Positions 23,887 through 26,167 of a DNA stretch of 26,167 nt are shown piece after piece. The stretch spans positions 1-26,167 of the forward strand of contig CAZIDN010000051.1 in the NCBI GenBank assembly GCA_964537875.1. The letters are read 5' to 3'. Source of the stretch: JAPKZH01 sp964537875 (GTDB lineage Bacteria > Acidobacteriota > Aminicenantia > Aminicenantales > UBA4085). The notes under the pieces are model-generated. The model was not told the origin of the DNA, made no database searches, and worked only from the letters and a program-made list of their open reading frames with translations. Position numbers and translations under genes: made by a program. How positions within the stretch are numbered: the stretch's first letter is position 1; every line of letters starts with the position of its first letter.

Positions 23887-24957
23887 ATGCCTGAAAAACG
23901 CCATGGCTTGAGGCGGCGCGATTTTTTAAAAAACATGGGGCTGGGATTGGCCGGCGCGGCAGCCGCTCCTGCCCTAGGAGGGAAGACGTCTCTCCTGGCC
24001 GGCCCTCCCGCTGAGATACCCATCCATCATTTCGGCCCCGGCCGGCTCTACAATAAGCCCGCCCCTCCGGCGCGGGTCAGTCTGGTCAAGGGCGGCGACC
24101 GGCGCGACATCGTCTATCAATCGTTAAAGATGATCGAAGACGAAGTCCTGGCCTCGATCGGAAACAAGACGATCCTTGTCAAGCCGAACGTCGTCCTGAT
24201 GGACAATCCTTTGAGCGTGACGCACACCGATGCCGTACGGGCCGTTTTGGATTTTCTCACCCCTCATTACAAAAAGCAGATTATTATCGGGGAATCCGGA
24301 CATCACAATACCATGGACGGATATAAAAATAACGGCTATCTCAAGCTCGAAAAAGAATACAACGTGAAAATCGTCGACCTCAACCTCGAATCGTATCAAT
24401 ACCGGTATGTGATCAGCAAAGACAACCGGCCCATCCCGATTCGAATCATCAACACGTTTCTCGACCCGAATATCTATATGATCTCCGTAGCCCGGATGAA
24501 AACCCACAATTATGTCTTCGTCACCCTATCGCTCAAAAACGTGCTCCTGGCTTCGCCGCTCAAAGACGCCAAGCAGAATGACAAAGGCCTGATGCACACG
24601 GCCCCTCCGGCCATGAACGATATTTGCCATTACAACATGTTTCATATCGCCCAGGAAATCTATCCGGAGCTGGCCGTCATCGACGGTTTTGAGGGGATGG
24701 AAGGCAACGGCCCGGCCTGGGGCACTCCCATCGAATCCAAAGTGGCGCTGGCCAGCCTCGACCCGCTGGCCGCCGATATCACAGCGACGAGAGTCATGGG
24801 ATTCGACCCCAAGCGGGTGAATTATCTGGCGGCCATGGCCGAGGCCGGCATGGGACAGGGGGACTTCGACAAGATCTCTTTGCTCGGAACGCCCCTCGAC
24901 CAATGCCTCTGCAAATATAAGCCCAACGAGAAAATGGCGGAACTTTATAAATTATGA
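23887..24957 (+). CDS. Tat-exported DUF362-domain protein (copy 2)
   Basis: A 356-residue paralogue of the DUF362 protein at 17182, with AAAGGAGG before ATG 23887. It begins with RRRDFLKNMGLGLAGAAA (twin-arginine signal). It conserves the family blocks ILVKPNVVLMDNPLS, TDAVRAVLDFLTPHYKK, MKTHNYVFVTLSLKN and DGFEGMEGNGPAWGTPIE, as well as the two Cys shared with copy 1 (NDICHYNMFH, TPLDQCL). The two proteins are similar end to end, down to the shared final residues KMAELYKL/KTAEIYKL. Its stop codon overlaps the start of the transporter gene (ATGA), so these two are translationally coupled. Confidence 0.85.
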   Translation: MPEKRHGLRRRDFLKNMGLGLAGAAAAPALGGKTSLLAGPPAEIPIHHFGPGRLYNKPAPPARVSLVKGGDRRDIVYQSLKMIEDEVLASIGNKTILVKPNVVLMDNPLSVTHTDAVRAVLDFLTPHYKKQIIIGESGHHNTMDGYKNNGYLKLEKEYNVKIVDLNLESYQYRYVISKDNRPIPIRIINTFLDPNIYMISVARMKTHNYVFVTLSLKNVLLASPLKDAKQNDKGLMHTAPPAMNDICHYNMFHIAQEIYPELAVIDGFEGMEGNGPAWGTPIESKVALASLDPLAADITATRVMGFDPKRVNYLAAMAEAGMGQGDFDKISLLGTPLDQCLCKYKPNEKMAELYKL

Positions 24958-26165
24958 CGGCGATCGCCCCCTTGATCATCATCGTCTTGGCGGCCCTGGC
25001 CGTCTTCTTCATGAGGCAGGCCCGGCTGAAGAACTTTGCCTTCACCGTCTGGGTGTTCGCTTTTGTCGCCGCCTCGATGTTCTATCCGGGGGCGTTCCGG
25101 TCATGGTTTGGACAAGACCTGAAAATCCTCATCGTCCCTCTGATCCAGATCATCACCTTCGGCATGGGCACAACCCTGACCCTCAAGAATTTCGAGCGGG
25201 TGCTGACCATGCCCTGGCCTGTCTTCATCGGCATCGTCCTCCAGTTCACGATCATGCCGCTGGTGGGCTTCAGCATCGCTATGACCTTCGGCTTTGAAGC
25301 GGAAATCGCCGCCGGGGTCATCCTCATCGGCTCCGCTCCGAGCGGCGTCGCCTCGAACGTCATGACCTATCTGGCGGGCGGCAACGTGCCCCTCTCGGTC
25401 ACGATCACATCCTCGACGACGCTCCTCTCGCCTTTGATGACGCCGTTGCTGATGAAGATTCTTGCCGGACGGCTCATCCGGATTGATGTAGTCTCCATGA
25501 TGCTCTCGATCTTGAACATGATCATCGTGCCCATCGTCGCAGGATTGATCGCCAATAAAATCCTTTACGCCCGGAAAAAATGGGCCCGAAAAGCCGGTTC
25601 TTTGGCGGCCATCGCCGCGGCCACTATCGCTCTGGCCGTCGTCACGATTGTTATCCGAGGAGAATTCTTTGGACGATTGGCGCCCCTCAAAGGCGGGATC
25701 ATGCTTGGCCTGCTGCTCGTCGGCGTCGTGACGCTGGCCAAGCTGATCGTTATCGTTCTCCTCGGCGGGCCGGAAAATTGGATGGACGAAGCCCTGCCCG
25801 TTGTCTCCATGGCCAGCATCTGTCTGATCATCGCCGTCATCACCGCCCAATCCAGAGACCAGCTCCTGTCCGTCGGGCTGCTCTTGATCTTGGCCTCGGT
25901 TCTTCACAACGGCACCGGATATCTCCTGGGCTACTGGGCCGCCCGGCTGGCGAGGCTAGAGGAAAGCGCCTGCCGGGCCGTGGCCATGGAGGTCGGCATG
26001 CAGAACGGCGGCCTGGCCTCCGGGATCGCCGTGGATGTCCTCAAAAGCACGAGCGCGGCGTTGGCCCCCGCCATCTTCGGGCCGTGGCAGAATATCTCGG
26101 GCTCGATCCTGTCCAGCTTCTGGCGCCGCCGGCCCGTGAGCGGCAGCCCCTCCCCTCGATCTTAA
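24954..26165 (+). CDS. Bile acid:sodium symporter (BASS/SLC10-like) family transporter
   Basis: A 403-residue integral membrane protein starting at ATG 24954, overlapping the DUF362 stop by four bases. BASS family features are present: IITFGMGTTLTLKNFERVL near residue 65-85, then GSAPSGVASNVMTYLAGGNV with the conserved crossover segment, LSVTITSSTTLLSPLMTPLL, and the C-terminal GMQNGGLASGIAVD, the second discontinuous helix. About ten hydrophobic segments are countable. BASS proteins use sodium to import organic anions such as bile acids, pyruvate, pantothenate or 2-keto acids. The N-terminus is a little longer than in typical 300-330-residue members. The C-terminus is short and basic and ends at a stop two bases before the window edge. 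As last gene of the operon it is the likely importer of the pathway's product or substrate. Confidence 0.88.
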   Translation: MTAIAPLIIIVLAALAVFFMRQARLKNFAFTVWVFAFVAASMFYPGAFRSWFGQDLKILIVPLIQIITFGMGTTLTLKNFERVLTMPWPVFIGIVLQFTIMPLVGFSIAMTFGFEAEIAAGVILIGSAPSGVASNVMTYLAGGNVPLSVTITSSTTLLSPLMTPLLMKILAGRLIRIDVVSMMLSILNMIIVPIVAGLIANKILYARKKWARKAGSLAAIAAATIALAVVTIVIRGEFFGRLAPLKGGIMLGLLLVGVVTLAKLIVIVLLGGPENWMDEALPVVSMASICLIIAVITAQSRDQLLSVGLLLILASVLHNGTGYLLGYWAARLARLEESACRAVAMEVGMQNGGLASGIAVDVLKSTSAALAPAIFGPWQNISGSILSSFWRRRPVSGSPSPRS

Positions 26166-26167
26166 TT

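Noticed and set aside
17182..24957. 4Fe-4S ferredoxin cluster in the DUF362 proteins
   Set aside because: No CxxCxxC motif is present in either copy; only two isolated Cys are shared.
25101..25907. 268-residue minus-strand frame opposite the BASS transporter
   Set aside because: Extremely Asp/Gly/His/Arg-rich composition, as expected from the complement of hydrophobic membrane codons. The plus strand encodes a well-conserved transporter.
1..26167. CRISPR array, tRNA, rRNA or intact insertion sequence
   Set aside because: No regularly spaced direct repeats, tRNA cloverleaf, rRNA-like segment or complete transposase was found on reading both strands.

Overview
The window reads like a chromosome segment of a Gram-negative, heterotrophic, saccharolytic/proteolytic bacterium. 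It encodes two lipoproteins (lipobox VSGC/VSAC), an outer-membrane barrel protein, several Tat-exported enzymes (RRDFL motifs) and a Ser/Thr kinase with TolB-like and TPR modules. This gene style resembles Candidatus Aminicenantes/Acidobacteriota-type genomes. That is an inference from gene content; no rRNA or marker gene is present to confirm it.

Layout. (1) 1-1649: 3' part of a family-38 glycoside hydrolase (alpha-mannosidase type), followed by a frameshifted SpoIIM/DUF95 membrane protein gene (1680-2409). (2) 2410-7560: a patchwork, largely AT-rich accessory stretch. It holds two six-bladed beta-propeller proteins (one fused to TPRs), an unrecognised minus-strand gene, a transglutaminase-like protein, and a relic of the GH38 3' end at 6414-6733. 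(3) 7714-10107: a large zinc-ribbon/Ser-Thr kinase/TolB-like/TPR regulator, divergent from the transglutaminase gene with back-to-back promoters. (4) 10108-10400: gene debris, with a short relic of an outer-membrane-protein 3' end and a third copy of the GH38 3' end. (5) 10402-14519, minus strand: a secreted beta-sandwich protein, a Tat-exported aldo/keto reductase, a Tat-exported sugar-isomerase-like protein and an outer-membrane barrel protein. (6) 14520-14842: a divergent regulatory region with two good promoters on either side of a 130-bp nested inverted repeat. (7) 14843-26165, plus strand: a tight eight-gene operon.

The eight-gene operon is the most interesting part. Its order is APC permease, bicupin lipoprotein, Tat-DUF362, M28 peptidase with beta-propeller, second bicupin, cupin-cupin-SMP-30 lipoprotein, second Tat-DUF362, and BASS-family transporter. 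Spacings are 9-35 nt, with a 4-nt overlap at the last junction. The bicupin/DUF362 pair occurs twice, so this looks like a duplicated module of exported metal-binding enzymes bracketed by two importers. I infer a peripheral pathway that processes a peptide-, amino-acid- or organic-acid-like compound outside the cytoplasm and imports the products. The substrate cannot be read from the sequence. The minus-strand cluster facing it is likewise made mostly of exported enzymes, here of sugar-metabolism folds.
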